Shown here in pieces: positions 16,798-28,350 of a DNA stretch of 64,000 nt. Below the pieces are notes generated by a model. The model had not been told where the DNA came from, did no database searches, and saw nothing but the letters and a program-made list of their open reading frames with translations. Origin of the DNA: Novakomyces olei (taxonomy: Eukaryota; Ascomycota; Novakomycetes; Novakomycetales; Novakomycetaceae); NCBI GenBank assembly GCA_016906335.1, contig JADEYG010000003.1:1426001-1490000 (forward strand). The letters are read 5' to 3'. Made by a program: the position numbers and the translations under genes. Numbering within the stretch: the first letter of the stretch is position 1; every line of letters begins with the position of its first letter.

Positions 16798-19639
16798 TTA
16801 GAACTCACTGTCAATTGAAATAAGGAACCTGCATAATTCCATGCAGAGCTTCCAATCTTTCTTCTCTTTCGCCATGTTTAGAAGTATGATTGTTTCCTTG
16901 ATAATATTTAGTAAAATGTCACCTTTATCAGATTATCTTACATCGTCAATAGGCTCGTTTTCAAGCGTGCTGATAATGAGCAAAAAGTTCCCCGCAGTTT
17001 TCAACTTCCCTTGATTGACGCATTCAAAGAATAGAGCTTTTGGGCTACCGAGGAAGCTAAACAAATATTTCCACGTCGAAACTTCGTTTTTCCGTGTACA
17101 TTGCACAATTATGTCGAGGAACTCGGGAAACTGCTTCAACAGCCACACAACTTTTGGCAGGCGTGAATTCTGCTGCGTCAAAGGGAACGCACTGTCATGC
17201 TTGGTTTCTTGTTCCAACACCTGATGCAAAAGCATTTCTAAAAAATGTGAAAAATATTGAAAGTCTTGATATCCTCTGGCGAGATAAAAAGCCTTTGTAC
17301 CCATATCTTCGTCAATAACCGTCTTCAATATACAGGGCAATACGGGCTTGATACGATTTTCTAGTCTATAAAGTCTCATTCCGCCCAACTTCCTCGTTAA
17401 TGAACTTGATTCGACTCCAAACACAACACCTCTATCCATGAGACATGATAATACATAAAAATCTGTCTCGAGGACAAATGGATTTGGAACTGACGAAGCT
17501 GGCCAAACTTCTGCAAGCGAAGGCCATATAATGACTTGCTCGCCGTCAAAGGCCCATAAAATGCTGCCCAGTAAATCGTTGGTCATGGAAGACTGCACCG
17601 AAGCATATTCTATGTTTTCTGCCAAGACCTTACGCTTCAAACCTTGTTCTCCGCGTTTCAGCAACAGCAAGTTTCCATCAACGAGAATGACAATTACAGC
17701 ATTGTTTAGATCATCTTTTGGATGACCCTCACCAAGCTGTTTTTCCGGTAAAATCCAGGAGACATACCTGATTCTGTTTGGTGTGCGCACGACAGACGCA
17801 AAGCTAAAGTTACCAAAATAAACAAGTTTAATCGTCCCCTCAAGATCAACAATATGGTATTGCAAAAGCTCATTCGAGTTCAATAAAACTAAAAGTGTTG
17901 AGTCCTCAACAGTAGTATGCAGTATTGGAAACGAAAATTGCTCAATTTCAATGCTGTTCGAGCCATCCAAATCATGGGACCGAGAAAATGCTCGCAACTC
18001 GTAATTTCCTCCGTTTTCCATGGCAACAATTAGATAATGGTCGTACCAAGCCATTCCACCCATAACAGTGATTCTGCTCTGAAATTCTTCGTCAGAAAAA
18101 AAATTCCATCTCTTGCTGCGCACTGAATAATGAGCAAATCCACGGGTGCCAGCAATAGCAACCAGAGACCCATCTTCGTTTACAGACTGTAGCCTCAATG
18201 GCCAAAACTTTTCGACATACGATTGAGGAAGAGGGATGGCAGTCCAATGTGAGGCTTCCGGAGAAGTGGCAAATCGCACATTGTTCAGTGATTGACTGAG
18301 ATACAGCGAGTGTCCAGTTATAATCATACTCAAGGCTGTATTGCAATTATTCATACAAGATGTCATTGTGTTACGAGCAAAAGGTAGCACGCACAATCTT
18401 CTGTTAGTAGATCCTCGCAATATAATTAAGTTCATCGAATCGTAACTCCAGACAGCATTGTGAATTTGAAGATCTCCCATATCGTTGGACTCTGGCTCGG
18501 GCCAACTGCTTCTCAATCCCGTCATACACCCAAATACAGACCAAACTGCCCAATTCCGTTCAAAACCAACAAACAATACATATCCATCGCGCGACCAAGA
18601 CAGGCATGTGCATGAGCCGCTCTGCGGCAGTTCCAAGACTTTAATACAGGAAAACTTTCCTTGATAATCTTTAATCGAATACAAATATACGTGACCTTTT
18701 TTTGTTGCAACAGCAATAAGAGAAAACGCTGCATTTATTTGCGCACAGATTGCGTGGTCACCATCGGGTAGAATCACTGGATCGTGAATAAGGTAAACAG
18801 TCTTCATATCGTCATAAATAACAGAATTGCGACCAGAATGACAATAAAAAACTCGTCCGTCTCTGAGAACTGTGACCAATATACTCATAGCACTGTCGTA
18901 TTCGACAAAAACTATTCGGCTATTCGCTTCCAGGGCCGATTCCTTTTCAGACGCCTGCTGATAAATGCTTTCGAAATCGACAACACTTTTCAGACTCAAA
19001 CTTTGCCAATCATACCACCGCATCTCGTTGACGACATTTAGACCAAGAAAAGAATCCAGAGCAGCTATGGACGTGACGTTACCAATGTCGCGAATTACGC
19101 GCTCTAAACGGGCTTTTAATCGAGATCTTGAGAACCATTCGCGGACACCGTCGTTGCCTGCACGGCGTAGTGCGGCCCGTGTCGTGTTTGACATCCGCAG
19201 AGTCGGTTCATTAACCATTTCGACTCGTATTGAATAGCATAGAATTGAATTGCTTGACGTCAGAACCGTGATTGTATCAGAGCACGGACGGCAAGCAATT
19301 TGGACATTTTCGCCAAGCGTCTCGAGTGTTGATGGATGCCTCTCGACCCGACCAATGAGAGACCATGACTATGCAATAATCACCTTGTTAGCTTTCGAGC
19401 AAATTAAGAGAAAAAGACGATTGAAGAGTTGAATTGAGATTGCCAGTGGCTTATTTGCAATCAATGATTGAATGCGCCTTTGAAATTACCTTTGCGTCCC
19501 ACACAGAAAACCCCCTTGGCTCTAGAGTCACAAAGCAACGTCCACTCAGGCTTTGAATCAAACAGATAATCTTCTGACTCCCGGATTCGGCCCATGCCGG
19601 ATTCGACAATGTACTAGGCGAGCCGCACGGCCAATACAT
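16798..19639 (-). CDS. RIC1: RIC1, Rab GEF subunit for Ypt6/Rab6
   Basis: Three exons, 19639-19490, 19368-16942 and 16896-16798, giving 891 residues. Ric1 and Rgp1 together activate the Golgi Rab Ypt6/Rab6. Exon 1 has the characteristic start MYWPCGSP. WD-type repeats follow (CTCLSWSRDGYVLFVGFERN). The C-terminal RIC1 domain is clear (WLLKQFPEFLDIIVQCTRKN, WKYLFSFLGSPKALFFECV). The last exon adds 32 residues (MELCRFLISID) after a 45-nt intron with a TACTAA branch site. The protein stops soon after the RIC1 domain, so it is shorter than the yeast and animal proteins (over 1,000 residues). Confidence 0.92.
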
Positions 19640-20271
19640 GGCGCTACAAGGCCATTACCCCGCGGTCCAGTATGAGGTGAAACAAATATATTATTGAGGC
19701 AATATTAAGTCGGCATTAATGAACCATTACGTGTAGATTAACTATGTGTATTTACGATTAATTATGTTTATGTGCACTGATCCAGAGAACAAACAGTGAA
19801 AGATAGCCGTGACACGAATCTAGAGGAGATGCTTTGGATGAGATTATGACGGAAGTCGAACGACTCAAAATAATAATACTGGTGCAATTGCTAGAGATCT
19901 ATTCGTGAGTCGATCTAGTACATTTTGAATATGAACGTGTCATGCCATCTTTATTATTCTATGTTTTGCCGTTGTGGTATTTTTTGAACCATCTCCTGTA
20001 AGATTTAATCGAATGCCTGCAAATCTTAGAAAAGGTTCAATCCAGATATGATGTATGTTACAAAGTTAGATATATGTCTCCTTCGCCTTCCGGCTTGATC
20101 AAAAAGTTAGCTTTACACACGTTGAGGAGCAAAAAAAAAAACGAATAAAGTTATAGGCTACATATACAAACATATACTAAAAGTGCATCATATTATTCCA
20201 TGTTGAACGGTATTTATTTCCAGCAGCTAGTAGAGCACGCTGTAATTTGGCATATGAACTAATAGCTCAAA
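19640..20271. other. divergent intergenic region, RIC1 / stomatin-like
   Basis: About 630 bases between two divergently transcribed genes, presumably holding both promoters. AT-rich, with an A-run near 20132. No RNA gene or open frame that I can support. Confidence 0.5.
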
Positions 20272-21735
20272 ATGTCCGCGAAACGAGGTTTAACACCAAA
20301 ATTTCTATTTTCACGGCAATCTCTTTTGCGCAAAAGCACGCCTATTAGCGTCCGGAAATTTGCTCAACGCCGCCTTTACTCTGATGACGGCGCTCTCAAC
20401 CAATTCAGTGGAATACCAAGACGCGGCGATACTTCTTTCTCGACTCGCCGAAGACCACCTCCAAACACAGTGATTAATTTTGTTCCTCAGCAGGTAAAAA
20501 GCGAATATTACCAATAAATTGTTTATCGCATGGCTTACTCGTTTACAGGAAGCATGGGTGGTTGAACGTATGGGGCGGTTCTTAAGGTAAACAAGATGCC
20601 GTATTGATGCTTTGTTAATTTGTACACGTTCTCTCTGTCTTTGAGACCAAGCAGCATATCATTATGCGTCATCTCAGCGCAGTTGAGCACAAACAAATAG
20701 AGGCAATTTTATATTTTTCGTTCATTGGATTTTGGCTATTTACATTTATTTGATTTATACTTTCCTTTGTTCAAGGGGATGGCCATTTACGAAAACAGAG
20801 TTCTTGATCCTGGCCTGCAGATTTTGGTCCCTTTGATCGACAGTATCAAATACGTGCAGTCGCTCAAAGAGAATGCGATAGAAATACCTTCGCAAAGCGC
20901 GATTACGTCAGACAATGTATCGCTGGATATCAACGGCGTGCTTTATATTCGCGTGATCGATGCCTTTCGTGCCAGTTATGGCGTCGAAGACGCCGGGCTT
21001 GCTATTGCACAACTTGCACAAACCACGATGAGATCTGAGATTGGGCGACTGACATTGGATAGCGTGCTCAAAGAGCGAGCTAACTTGAACCATAACATTA
21101 CTGAGGCAATTAATCAGGCTGCCGAAGCGTGGGGAGTTCAGTGCTTGCGATACGAGATCAAAGATGTGCACCCACCAAAGGTTAGTATAGAATATTGCAT
21201 TATATTGACATAAAATATAGAATGTCCTGGCAGCAATGCATCAGCAGGTATCCGCTGAGCGTCAAAAACGCGCTGAAATTCTGGAGTCGGAAGGACAGAG
21301 ACAGTCTGCGATAAACATTGCCGAAGGCAAGAAACAGTCGACGATTCTGGCTTCAGAGGCTATTAGGGCAGAGAAAATCAATCAAGCTAATGGTGATGCC
21401 GAGGCAATAAGGCTGAGAGCAGAAGCAACCGCTACAGGCCTCACCAAGATTGCGGATGCGCTTCGTGCAGAGAATGGAGAGAAGGCAGTCGGGTTTCAAG
21501 TAGCTGAACGTTACGTTGAAGCTTTCGGAAAATTGGCCAAAGAGACAAATACCATGATAGTTCCAGCCGGAACAGGCGACATGAGTGGCATGATTGCTCA
21601 GGTAAGATATGAAGAATAAACGTGCTTATAGCGCTAACTTTACAGGCATTGGGCATATACAAAAATCTCTCAATTGAAAAACAGTCCCAAACAACGCCAC
21701 CGCCTCAACAACTTGAAGAGAAGGCGAACACATAA
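20272..21735 (+). CDS. mitochondrial stomatin-like protein 2 (prohibitin/SPFH family)
   Basis: Five exons: 20272-20493, 20549-20586, 20799-21180, 21221-21601 and 21646-21735, giving 370 residues. The first 50 residues are basic and Ser/Arg-rich, like a mitochondrial presequence. The SPFH core follows (EAWVVERMGRFLR, VLDPGLQILVPLID, YVQSLKENAIEIPSQSA, DAFRASYGVED, LAQTTMRSEIG, RYEIKDVHPP), then a long Ala/Glu coiled coil (SAERQKRAEILESEGQRQSA). Homologues scaffold inner-membrane proteins and cardiolipin domains. The short exon 2 and the third-exon acceptor inside an AAACAG were chosen to keep frame and family match. Confidence 0.93.
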
Positions 21736-21931
21736 ATATATATCACTCTTTCAGATCAAACATCAGTGAATAGGCGCATGCCTATGCACAAGTGTGCATC
21801 CCTCTTTCCCTTTCACATTTGGTCCTGTCGCCATGCTGCTACCGGCCCCTCATTTCTTTATTTTGTCAAAATAGTATTTGCCGACTCTTTTTAGGGGAGT
21901 AATCGAATCAAAGTAAGTCCCATAAGCAAGC

Positions 21932-22231
21932 TTATCGCCATAACCATGGCTTGATGCCTAGCGCTAGGGCTGAAATTGTAAAAGTCAATGGCCCCATTAA
22001 AAGAGGCCAAATAGAACTATTGTCAGAAGTCGAATCAGAGCCAGCTGAGTCGTATGGAGCCTCCGAAACCCGGTCGCTTTCAGAGGTTCGCGACATTGCG
22101 CCCAGCTGCCTCACGTTCTGTGTTGAAGATGCGCGGGACAAAAGCCATGACTGGCCATCGTCCTCGAGCAGGTTTAAGTTTACACGTGAAGACACGCGCG
22201 AAATGAAATCTACATCCTCACTTGACTCCAT
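21932..22231 (-). CDS. small putative tail-anchored protein, unknown function
   Basis: 99 residues in one exon, convergent with the stomatin-like gene and divergent from uL11. The first 72 residues are polar, rich in Ser, Asp and Glu. Residues about 73-94 (IWPLLMGPLTFTISALALGI) form one hydrophobic segment, followed by a short positively charged end (KPWLWR). That layout fits a C-terminally anchored membrane protein. I do not recognise a family. The overlapping plus-strand frame lacks this organisation. It could still be a chance reading frame. Confidence 0.45.
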   Translation of the reverse strand: MESSEDVDFISRVSSRVNLNLLEDDGQSWLLSRASSTQNVRQLGAMSRTSESDRVSEAPYDSAGSDSTSDNSSIWPLLMGPLTFTISALALGIKPWLWR

Positions 22232-22507
22232 TAGCTAAAGGAGCCCTTGTGCATTTCCGCCCCACTCTAGCTGTCTTTGAGTTCCCACGGGGCAGGTCAC
22301 GTGGCTCACGCTGTTTGTAAATATATTACTTGTAGGATGCACAGTTATTCAAAAGTATCCATATCCAAGATACGTCCAAGTAATAGCATATGCTTTTGTA
22401 CAAGTAATAAAAGTGAAAAGCAGTCACGACAACCACAACAGAGTTGAGGGAAGCTGCACACACAATCTTGCCTTTATCTTTGAGATTAAGCAAAAGTCAA
22501 TTTCAAA

Positions 22508-23100
22508 ATGCCGCCCAAGGTATGGCCTTGTCCTACTTTCAACGCTAATATATCAGTTTGACCCCAATGAGGTCAAGATCATTTATATGCGCGCCGTTGG
22601 TGGCGAAGTTGCGGGTGGTTCGTCATTAGCACCCAAGATTGGCCCGCTTGGTCTGTCCCCAAAGAAGGTGGGTGAAGATATCGCCAAGGCGACTGCGGAC
22701 CATAAGGGTTTGCGATGCACCGTACAACTTACGATCCAAAACCGTCAGGCAAAGGTATCTGTAGTTCCCGCTGCCTCCACGTTGGTCATCAAAGCTCTCA
22801 AGGAGCCACCGCGCGACCGCAAGAAGCAAAAGAACATCTCGCATTCCGGAAACCTTTCAATCGATGATATCATCAGTATCGCGCGCACCATGCGTCATAA
22901 ATCTCTCGCCAAAACTTTGACCGGCACTGTAAAAGAAATTCTCGGCACAGCTAACTCTGTTGGCTGCACGGTTGACGGCAAAGCGCCCAAGGATGTGCAG
23001 GCAGAGATTGACGAAGGCGAAGTTGAGAGTAAGTATTTTAGTTGCAAAATTTGACATTTTGTATCATCATGTTTCTAACCAACCAGTACCGGAGGAATAA
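22508..23100 (+). CDS. RPL12: cytosolic ribosomal protein uL11 (L12)
   Basis: Three exons: 22508-22519, 22557-23028 and 23087-23100, giving exactly 165 residues, the usual length. It sits at the base of the ribosomal stalk and contacts elongation factors. Exon 1 encodes only MPPK and the last exon only four codons plus stop. Conserved blocks: [78 protein letters not shown]. The introns are 37 and 58 nt. Confidence 0.97.
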
Positions 23101-23861
23101 GCTGCCCGATCATGATTAGCAGCAATAATAAACTTTTGTATTTGCATGTCTCACGTTTTGTCGTTGCTTGTAAATTGTATTCTTTCGTTATAGTTTTAAA
23201 TTTTTGCCATAAAAGTCAGTTCAACGCTTTGCACATTGATTTTGACTAGTGTGGGCTTACACTGGGTTTTATTTTCAAAATGGTTGCAACACTCTGGAGC
23301 GTCTTCAATCACTATGGACGTTGCAATTTATTATGCAACCTTGATCAAGAAACCAGGAAATCAGCGAGCTAAGAGTATAGACTTTGACCAGCTTGTTCCT
23401 TCAACCAGGTTACATTGCTTATTTGTTGATGAAGCCTTTAAGGCTAAATCATTCCAGCTAATACTTAAGAAATCCTCAACCTAAATATCAGTTGGCAAGT
23501 AGTCTAGATTTCAATTTCCAGAGCCGTGAACTTTGGCGATCCTAAAGGAACGATCGTTGACTGTCTTTTTCATCTCTTAATATTTTGTATATTGTTCGCA
23601 AGATGTCTGTCTGTCCACAGTGCTCTATTCCTGTGGGATTCATCTTATATTTTTGTTTTATTGAAACTATTAAATTACTTGGCATTTTGACCATTCATTG
23701 CCGCCATATATTTTCGCAACAGCATAAGAACAGTTTAATAAAGCATAATTCTCGCTTGTAAGATTACTCATGTAATATAACAAGCTCTTCATGTAACATC
23801 AGAAAAGATCTATTGACCCGCGCAATCCGGACTGGATAGAAAAAGCCTTCTGTTTCGAACA
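23101..23861. other. intergenic, no supported gene
   Basis: About 760 AT-rich bases between uL11 and ATP synthase delta. An 82-codon frame at 23236-23484 lacks any recognisable motif and good context. I see no RNA gene. Confidence 0.5.
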
Positions 23862-24546
23862 ATGAGTTTGTTTACCAAGTCTGTTCGCAGTGTTGCACGT
23901 GTGCCGCGCTTTTCACAAGCGTTTGCCATTGGTCGTCGTGGCTACGCAGAAGCTGTACCGGCGGACAAGATTCGTCTCAGCCTGAATCTTCCGCACACTT
24001 CTCTGTACAATGCTTCGGACGTGTATGACAGCTATTGATAATTTTAGCTATTCGCTAATCTGATGTAGGGTGCAAGTAAATCTGCCTGCTACTGCTGGTG
24101 ATATGGGTGTTTTGGCGAATCACGTACCCACAATTCAGCAATTGAAACCTGGTGTCGTTGAGGTCATGGATGGCAGTAACGAAACCAAGTCTTTCTTCGG
24201 TACTTATATTGTTTTGTTGATGTATTTAAAGAACCAATTCTTACAATGTTTAGTTAGCGGTGGTTTTGCTACTGTGAACCCTGGATCAGAGCTCATTGTC
24301 AGCGCAGTTGAGGCTTTCCCTCTGGAAGACTTTTCGAGCGAGGTAAATCAACTCATTTACGCGGGAATAAAGGCACTAACTTTTAGGCTATCCGAGCCAA
24401 CCTTGCTGAAGCTCAAAAGATCGCGAACGGAAACGGTAGCGAAGAAGACATTGCGGAAGCTAATGTTCAAATTGAGGTGTGTATATCTTCAAACCCGATT
24501 TTCTAACTCTTAGGTATTGGAGGCTCTGCAGCAGCACATCAAATAG
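23862..24546 (+). CDS. ATP16: mitochondrial F1 ATP synthase delta subunit
   Basis: Five exons: 23862-24022, 24069-24199, 24254-24342, 24387-24476 and 24514-24546, giving 167 residues. It is the central-stalk subunit equivalent to bacterial epsilon. A basic presequence (MSLFTKSVRSVARVPRF...GRRGYAEA) precedes the beta-sandwich (VQVNLPATAGDMGVLANHVP, GVVEVMDG, VSGGFATVNPGSELIV) and a C-terminal helical hairpin (AIRANLAEAQKIANG, VLEALQQHIK). All four introns are 37-54 nt and every junction keeps frame. Confidence 0.96.
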
Positions 24547-24824
24547 ATTTATCGAGATTTTGCTTCCCGACTAACATATGCCAACTGGAAATGCATATGA
24601 TATTCAATTGAGCCCACTATTGGCCTAAAGATGCGTCAAAAGGGCGAAGCTATCAATAGTAAAAATGTTCATTATATACATCTCAAAGTGCTATTCCTCA
24701 AACAATTTTATTTTTTTAGTGTATCGAATCCTGCTATTACCATAAAAACGACCTTAATTTGAGTAAGCTGGGCTTTCCTCGAAATCCAAGATTCTCCCAA
24801 AATTGCAATTAAAAAAAAAACCGA

Positions 24825-25544
24825 TCATTGCATGGGCGCAGGATCATATTTGGCATTTGATCGTAGACTTTCAGGGTAGGAGTTATTGTCTGCGTGGCTG
24901 ATAAGGGACTCTGGCTCTAACGATTTGTGTTCCTCTGTCTCATGGTAGGTATCCGCTTGCTCCAAGAAAGAGGGCGGATTTGGGTTGATCCTCTCTGTTT
25001 CATTGTGTCCGTTCGATTCATTGTCGTCCTTAGATGAAATTTCATCCGCCTGAACATCATCATTTGCAGAATCGACTTGGCTCGATTGTTGCGGATTTTC
25101 CGACTTGTGTCGAATGTCAGACCCATTTAATAGAGGATTTTTTTCATCAACGTCCTCGGCCTTCGCTTGGGGTATTATCGCACTCAGTGTATTTTTTCTG
25201 GCTGCGCTTATATCCCCCTTTGAAGCTACTAGCATGACTAGAGGGAGAAGCGGGACTAGTAATAGGGCGCTTGCGAGTATAGCGCTAAAAAACGCAACCA
25301 AGAACCCAGCCCATAAAAAGGACGCGACAAGCGCAATGGTACACACGCTAAACACGATACATGAGGCGATTAGCACGAGCGTTAATCCCAAGAAAAACAA
25401 TAGCGGAGGTAGAATTAGCAATGCGACAGAGGTCAAATAGATTGTAATTAAAGGAGACTGCTGAAGCCAATTTTTATAGACGCGCAACGCCTTATCAGCA
25501 TTTTCTCGTGCACGTTGAGCACTTTCTTGTGAAAGCCTAGCCAA
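24825..25544 (-). CDS. promethin / LDO-like lipid-droplet membrane protein
   Basis: 239 residues in one exon. An amphipathic N-terminal helix (SQESAQRARENADKALRVYK) is followed by about 80 hydrophobic residues (roughly 30-110) split by Pro and small residues into paired hairpins (LLILPPLLFFLGLTLVLIAS, ALLLVPLLPLVMLV). The C-terminal half is polar and acidic. This layout matches the promethin/LDAF1 family, whose members work with seipin at ER-lipid-droplet contacts; yeast LDO proteins are relatives. The assignment rests on architecture, not a catalytic motif. It converges with the ATP16 gene and diverges from PIG-M. Confidence 0.6.
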   Translation of the reverse strand: MARLSQESAQRARENADKALRVYKNWLQQSPLITIYLTSVALLILPPLLFFLGLTLVLIASCIVFSVCTIALVASFLWAGFLVAFFSAILASALLLVPLLPLVMLVASKGDISAARKNTLSAIIPQAKAEDVDEKNPLLNGSDIRHKSENPQQSSQVDSANDDVQADEISSKDDNESNGHNETERINPNPPSFLEQADTYHETEEHKSLEPESLISHADNNSYPESLRSNAKYDPAPMQ

Positions 25545-25823
25545 TATCAGTTTACGTGTTGTCTCAAAAGCCCATACTCAAATATTTTGGAGGACATGGT
25601 ACCGTATTTGCCGATCTATAGATTTTAATTTGGAAGAAAGCTGGCGATGCCGAGAACCAAGGAAGCTACACAGCCGTCTTTTCACATCCACCTTTACTGA
25701 CTTTAATTATATATTGTTTTAACGTATGTCTTAGTTCTCAATACATATTACTACGCGTAATATTGATTGATATTATCGATATAGGTTCAGCGTACACACA
25801 AGTATTAGCGTCTCAAAGCTTGC

Positions 25824-27035
25824 ATGGCCCAGTATGCGACGGCTATCGCTAATTCCATCTGTCGTCAATTGCCGCGGCTGCGACTGTTACCGGCTCTCTT
25901 AATAGGCCTTGCTCTTCGTGTAGTGCTTATCTTTTACGGCGTGTTGCAGGACAATACTTCGGCCCTCAAGTTCACTGATATTGACTACCACGTATTTTGC
26001 GATGCCGCTACAGCCGTGGCAGCTGGCGGCTCACCGTACGAGCGTGAAACGTACCGGTATACGCCTCTGCTGTCGTGGGCACTTTTACCGACCGTGTACT
26101 GGTTCGAAGCTTGGGGTAAGGTATTATTTGCGCTCGGTGATGAAGTCTCTGGCTACTTGATGGTGCGAATTATACAACAATTTTATGGCCTCCCGGAGCA
26201 AAGCGCAGCCCTATATGCAAGCTTGTGGTTACTTAATCCAATGGTTAGTGTTATCAGTGCACGTGGTAACGCTGAAGGCATAATTGATGCTGTCGTGCTC
26301 TTCATGGCCCTTTTAGCCGTGCGTAAGCAGTACGTAGCCGCTGGGCTGGCTCTTGGACTCGCAACGCATCTGAAAATCTATCCGTTCATGTACGGAATAT
26401 CGGTTTGTTGGAATATGCCCGGCAGATTTGTACTTACGGTCGATCGAACAAAGTTTGCTAGTGCAGCCTTAATCGCGTTCCTTGGCCTTAACTGCATAAT
26501 GTGGTGGACATATGGACGCGAATTCGTGCAGCACAATTTCCTATACCATTTTGGCCGCACTGATCATCGTCACAATTTTTCTGTTTACCATTTGCTGCTG
26601 TATCTTACCTGGTACCCGGATGGTAACTCACAGTCGTCGCCCAAGCTACCGTATTCCCTATTGGCGTTTATTCCGCAAATGCTTCTTTGTCTTGTCGTTA
26701 TACCGTTTTTCCTAGCAAAGCGCAACTTATTATATGCCATGTTTCTACAGACACTCGTATTCGTCACGTTTAACAAGGTGGTTACTAGTCAATATTTTTT
26801 GTGGTACCTTTGTTTTCTGCCTGTCTACCTTCCTGCTGCACCTAAAAGTTTCACGCAAAACTATTGGCTCTTGGTTTTTTGGGTGCTTGCGCAAGCGAGT
26901 TGGCTCTTGGGAGCCTATCAGTTTGAAATTCTTGGTAATTCATGGTTACCTTGGATGTTTGTCTCCGCTTTGGCTTTCTTCGCGTCCAATATTGCCATTG
27001 CTGTCGCTACAGTAGACGACTCAGATAACACTTAA
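25824..27035 (+). CDS. GPI14: GPI mannosyltransferase I (PIG-M)
   Basis: 403 residues in a single exon. It adds the first mannose to the GPI precursor in the ER lumen, using dolichol-phosphate-mannose. Residues 52-54 give the D-x-D motif (FTDIDYHVFCDAA), followed by the hallmark SPYERETYRYTPLLSWAL. Multiple membrane segments run through the protein, and conserved patches include HLKIYPFMYG and FNKVVTSQYFLWYLCFLP. Length is normal for the family. Its partner PBN1/PIG-X is not in the window. Confidence 0.95.
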   Translation: MAQYATAIANSICRQLPRLRLLPALLIGLALRVVLIFYGVLQDNTSALKFTDIDYHVFCDAATAVAAGGSPYERETYRYTPLLSWALLPTVYWFEAWGKVLFALGDEVSGYLMVRIIQQFYGLPEQSAALYASLWLLNPMVSVISARGNAEGIIDAVVLFMALLAVRKQYVAAGLALGLATHLKIYPFMYGISVCWNMPGRFVLTVDRTKFASAALIAFLGLNCIMWWTYGREFVQHNFLYHFGRTDHRHNFSVYHLLLYLTWYPDGNSQSSPKLPYSLLAFIPQMLLCLVVIPFFLAKRNLLYAMFLQTLVFVTFNKVVTSQYFLWYLCFLPVYLPAAPKSFTQNYWLLVFWVLAQASWLLGAYQFEILGNSWLPWMFVSALAFFASNIAIAVATVDDSDNT

Positions 27036-27887
27036 AAACTGAATGCTGTTTCGAGTTCAATTATAAATTGTGAAACCCCTTATCTGTGCAGCAGTGTACT
27101 GATCATCCAATGTATCACGCAATGTCATGACGCCCTCATAAATTGCTGATGGATCCTAGGCCCAGTCAGAATTGGGCATTCATACCATAGCAGAATTGAA
27201 CGAGACCAAATGGCTTATTTTGGAGAATTTTTTATTCCCTCCACTCAACCAACAATTTTGACCTCAAACTAATATTAAATTTGGTTTGTTTCAGTGATCG
27301 GACTAAATAGCCGCCATTGCGGAACATTGTTATTACACAATTACCTTGCATTAAATCACTATCAGGCAACCGTAACAATGAGACAGCCAAATCTTGCCTT
27401 AAACAAAACATTAGATTAATTTCAATGATATTTAATCGAACAAAGAAATAGTCATCATCCACTGCTTCTTTATTGGCCCATCAGTCTGCAATTTGGAAAC
27501 ATGAGCTTTTAGTTAATGCATATTTGGGGTATTGTATTTAATCTCCTAGTCCCCAAAAGTGAACTCTTAATGTATCCTTAGAATGTCAATGCTTTATTGC
27601 TCCGGTGAATAAATGTAGAGCTCTCAGGAATACAGTAAAACAACCTAGAAAGCAGAATTTGCAAATAACGAATGAATCACAGTTGTTGCAATTTTATTAC
27701 TCTTAGTATACATTTAAGATTCCATTGAATACGATCTATCATTCTATTTTAGAGTTATGTCGATTTTAAACGAAGCTATTTCTCATTGCCTGTAAATCTA
27801 AAATACTTTAATCAAAAAATTATGTAATATAAATTACAAATTCGCTCGTTCTAAATATTATCTGGCCGAATAGTCGATTAAAACCCC
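27036..27887. other. intergenic, no supported gene
   Basis: About 850 AT-rich bases. On the minus strand 27462-27232 a 76-codon frame (MDDDYFFVRLNIIEINLMF...) reads somewhat protein-like but has no family signature and no convincing upstream exon. Nothing else stands out. Confidence 0.45.
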
Positions 27888-27995
27888 GCATGGGTGACCG
27901 AGTTGGTTAAGGTGTGTGACTCAAGCTAATCAGCTTGCCTGTTACCGGGCTTTCACATGGAGCAATCCGCGCGAGTTCGAATCTCGTCCCATGCA
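27888..27995 (+). tRNA. tRNA-Leu (CAA) with intron
   Basis: Acceptor stem GCATGGG/CCCATGC with discriminator A. The D-arm region carries the leucine-type TGACCGAGTTGGTTAAGG. The anticodon stem TGTGA/TCACA encloses CT-CAA-G, giving anticodon CAA. About 26 bases between the anticodon loop and the 3' strand of the stem are an intron at the canonical position. A long variable arm (TGGAGCAATCCGC, class II) and the T-arm GCGAG-TTCGAAT-CTCGT follow. Leu(CAA) genes commonly carry introns in fungi. A T-run downstream acts as terminator. Confidence 0.93.
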
Positions 27996-27998
27996 ATT

Positions 27999-28016
27999 AT
28001 TTTTTTTTATTTTTTT
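27999..28016 (+). terminator. RNA polymerase III terminator
   Basis: Two long T-runs start four bases after the tRNA 3' end, the usual Pol III stop signal. Confidence 0.8.
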
Positions 28017-28350
28017 CAGATATTGTATATATGATATGATACACCGTAGGAGCCTCAGCATCAGGTTTTTCTATTAAATGAATTACAATAGCATTTTTTA
28101 AAATGATATACGAGACGAAGCGCCGCAAAATCAGCTTTGGCTTTATTTAAAAGACAAATATCTGGAGTAAAAAGTGCTCATGCAATAAGATAAAACATGG
28201 TGAAATCTGAAACAACTTGATGACGCTTTCGACAGCAATTTCTCGAACCCAACTTGAGTAGAGACAATTGAACGTAATAATCCAAGAGTAGATTTAATAA
28301 GTCTTCTTAAAGACAGGCCTAGTCACATTAAATACAATCTGTATTTTAAT
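28017..28350. other. intergenic, no gene seen
   Basis: About 330 AT-rich bases between the tRNA terminator and the 3' end of the mS45 gene. No feature recognised. Confidence 0.5.

Noticed and set aside
19600-19680. Possible tRNA upstream of RIC1
   Set aside because: Some stem-like sequence but no T-loop consensus and no acceptor stem; the segment includes the first coding exon of RIC1.
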